A stretch of DNA of 5,494 nucleotides from Methanomicrobiales archaeon (GTDB lineage: Archaea > Halobacteriota > Methanomicrobia > Methanomicrobiales > JACTUA01): NCBI GenBank assembly GCA_028679035.1, contig JAJRCL010000159.1, forward strand, positions 1 through 5,494, written 5' to 3'. Under the pieces are notes generated by a model. The model saw only the letters and a program-made list of their open reading frames with translations, was not told where the DNA came from and searched no databases. Positions 4,204-5,494 of this stretch are shown here, piece by piece. The translations under genes and the position numbers were made by a program. The number at the start of each line of letters is the position of its first letter. Position 1 is the stretch's first letter.

Positions 4204-4881
4204 ATGGGGGACAATAACGTGCATGAGACCAGCCGATTGCGCACTCACGCAAGGAAAACGGAGCGGGAAGACCGTATCCTCGATGCGACCGCGGCACTGA
4301 TCCTGCGGTACGGCTATAACAAAATGACCGTCGATGATATTGCAGCAAAGGCCGGCGTTGCAAAAGGGACGATCTATCTTCACTGGGATACGAAGGAGAA
4401 ACTCGTGGGAGCGCTCCTGAAACGCGAAAAACAGGAACTGGCAAATGATGTCAGACAACGCCTCGTCGCAGATCCTGCCACGGGGACACTGACAGGTCTT
4501 CTTAAAGTTACGGCACTCGCACTCATGCACCGGCCGTTTCTGAAGGCAATTCTCTTTCAGGATATGGAAGTGCTGGGAAAGCTGGCACAACGAGAGCATG
4601 CCAATGATGCCTACCTCGAGAACCTGGCCAGCTTTACCACGTACCTCGAATTCCTGCGGGAAAATGGCCTGGTGCGAACGGATCTGAGCCTGCAGACGGA
4701 AGTGTACATGATGAGTGCTATTTTTATGGGTTTCTTCGTCGTATCGCCGCTGATGCCGCCCGAATTTGCACGATCCGATGAAGAACTTGCGGAGATGATC
4801 GCGGAGACCGTGCACTGCACCCTCGAATCCAACCGTCCATCAGGTGATGACGAAAATTCCGGCTCCCGGCGATTCCAGTAG
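4204..4881 (+). CDS. TetR/AcrR family transcriptional repressor
   Basis: The 225-residue protein has the standard TetR plan. The N-terminal DNA-binding domain spans about 20-66 with RILDATAALILRYGYNKMTV, then the helix-turn-helix DDIAAKAGVAKGTIYLHW (44-61) and the KEKLV segment at the start of helix 4. The helical C-terminal domain (about 70-210) is the usual place for ligand binding and dimerisation and is too variable to name the ligand. The last 15 residues are Ser-, Arg- and Asp-rich and probably disordered. ATG 4204 is taken as the start; GTG 4219 is an alternative that leaves the HTH intact, and neither has a good Shine-Dalgarno. The compound palindrome just upstream suggests autorepression. 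The next gene, a membrane methyltransferase on the same strand, is the most likely co-regulated target. The family call is secure; the effector and regulon are unknown. Confidence 0.93.
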   Translation: MGDNNVHETSRLRTHARKTEREDRILDATAALILRYGYNKMTVDDIAAKAGVAKGTIYLHWDTKEKLVGALLKREKQELANDVRQRLVADPATGTLTGLLKVTALALMHRPFLKAILFQDMEVLGKLAQREHANDAYLENLASFTTYLEFLRENGLVRTDLSLQTEVYMMSAIFMGFFVVSPLMPPEFARSDEELAEMIAETVHCTLESNRPSGDDENSGSRRFQ

Positions 4882-4887
4882 AACATT

Positions 4888-4917
4888 GGTTCTGCTCTGC
4901 AATCAGACGGCAGAACC
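4888..4917 (+). repeat. Strong hairpin between tetR and the methyltransferase gene
   Basis: GGTTCTGC (4888-4895) pairs perfectly with GCAGAACC (4910-4917). Inside it, TCTG (4896-4899) pairs with CAGA (4904-4907) around a CAAT loop, with a 2-nt bulge CG (4908-4909), giving 12 bp in all. It starts 7 nt after the tetR stop codon and is not followed by a T-run, so it does not look like a simple terminator. It could be an mRNA processing or stability element, or a DNA operator for the downstream gene. Confidence 0.6.
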
Positions 4918-5023
4918 GACAACACATCTAAGAGTGAAGCATGCGGAAACCTCTCTTGTACGGACGTCACTGATCTACCGGTCAGGCGAACAGGGCGTAC
5001 GCACACAGGATAGGATTGGTAAG

Positions 5024-5494
5024 ATGAACGCTATAACGAAGAAACTCATCGGGCAGGTCGCCGGCATGTTCGTGGTATTCGCCCTTGTCCTCTTTGTCCC
5101 GGCCGGCACGATCGCATGGATTTCCGGATGGATTTTTCTTATCCTGTTCTTCGGCTTTGTTGCCGCTATAAGCACCTGGCTGCTGCACCACAATCCCGGA
5201 CTCCTGACAGAACGTATGGGCGGTACCATACGGTCCGGACAAAAGGGCTGGGACAAGGCGCTGATCGCTGTGGTAACGGTCCTCTTTCTCGGCTGGCTGA
5301 TCCTGATGCCCCTTGATGCGGTACGATTCCACTGGTCGCAGATGCCGTTCGGTTTTCAGGTCCTGGGAAGTTGTATTCTTGGTGTCTCGTTTATCCTCTT
5401 CTTTTTCACATTCCGGGCAAACTCCTTTCTCTCCCCGGTTGTTCGTAACCAGGCAGACCGGGGGCAGACCGTGATCTCTACCGGCCCCTACCGC
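5024..5494 (+). CDS. ICMT-like (isoprenylcysteine carboxyl methyltransferase family) membrane protein, 5' part
   Basis: The frame is open from ATG 5024 to the window end (157 residues). It is clearly a membrane protein, with hydrophobic segments at about 10-29, 33-54, 78-97 and 110-131. The segment NSFLSPVVRNQADRGQTVIS (133-152) leads into TGPYR at the window edge, the start of the family signature that normally continues with a R-H-P-x-Y motif in the SAM-binding C-terminal part. Members are integral-membrane SAM-dependent methyltransferases related to ICMT and to bacterial phospholipid methyltransferases; the substrate of archaeal members is generally unknown and may be a lipid, quinone or protein. 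The start is 142 bp after tetR, with only a weak ribosome site (GGAT/GGTAAG) and no clear TATA box in the gap, which favours co-transcription with tetR. The catalytic C-terminus lies outside the window, so function is inferred from family alone. Confidence 0.8.
   Translation, partial: MNAITKKLIGQVAGMFVVFALVLFVPAGTIAWISGWIFLILFFGFVAAISTWLLHHNPGLLTERMGGTIRSGQKGWDKALIAVVTVLFLGWLILMPLDAVRFHWSQMPFGFQVLGSCILGVSFILFFFTFRANSFLSPVVRNQADRGQTVISTGPYR

Noticed and set aside
4174..4815. 213-codon minus-strand frame antisense to tetR, and minus-strand frames at 4611-5332
   Set aside because: tetR and the methyltransferase frame have clear family signatures, while the antisense frames have none.
4844..4850. 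GTGATGA, a perfect C-box match at the end of tetR
   Set aside because: No D box follows within guide-RNA distance; the next CTGA is more than 100 nt away.

Overview
The window looks like chromosomal DNA from a methanogenic euryarchaeon, most likely of the order Methanomicrobiales (Methanoregula- or Methanosphaerula-like). This is inferred from gene content, not from a database search. The archaeal signs are a KEOPS subunit (Pcc1) next to prefoldin beta, an intron-containing tRNA-Tyr with a bulge-helix-bulge splice site, tRNA genes without an encoded CCA, a TTTATATA-type TATA box, and T-run terminators without obligatory hairpins. Coding DNA is moderately GC-rich and the gaps are AT-richer.

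Layout. (1) Positions 1-236 hold the 3' part of pcc1 (tRNA t6A modification), followed by pfdB (403-765), the beta subunit of the chaperone prefoldin. pfdB appears to have its own promoter, with a perfect 15-bp palindrome at the predicted transcription start. (2) 917-2458, minus strand, is a full-length 2-isopropylmalate synthase (leuA) with catalytic barrel and leucine-sensing C-terminal domain. It converges on pfdB, and T-runs on both strands in the gap serve as terminators. (3) 2459-2727 is a divergent promoter region: leuA leftwards, a tRNA unit rightwards. (4) 2728-2917 carries tRNA-Tyr(GUA) with a 32-nt intron and, 11 nt later, tRNA-Asp(GUC). (5) 2918-3295 has no convincing gene but contains candidate promoters, inverted repeats and one or two very short reading frames. 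(6) 3296-4108 encodes a GufA-type ZIP metal transporter. (7) 4204-4881 encodes a TetR/AcrR-family repressor, preceded by an elaborate inverted repeat likely to be its operator. After a 142-bp gap that starts with a strong hairpin comes the 5' part of a membrane methyltransferase of the isoprenylcysteine carboxyl methyltransferase (ICMT)-like family (5024 to window end).

Working together. The left half is housekeeping: tRNA modification, protein folding, leucine biosynthesis and tRNA supply. The right half is a small accessory-looking block, a metal transporter followed by a regulator and a membrane methyltransferase. The tetR-methyltransferase pair is the most likely regulated module, with the repressor probably controlling its own transcript and therefore the methyltransferase. 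I see no mobile element, CRISPR array or clearly novel multigene system. The points most worth a second look are the operator-like palindromes, the spliced tRNA, and the hairpin between tetR and the methyltransferase gene.
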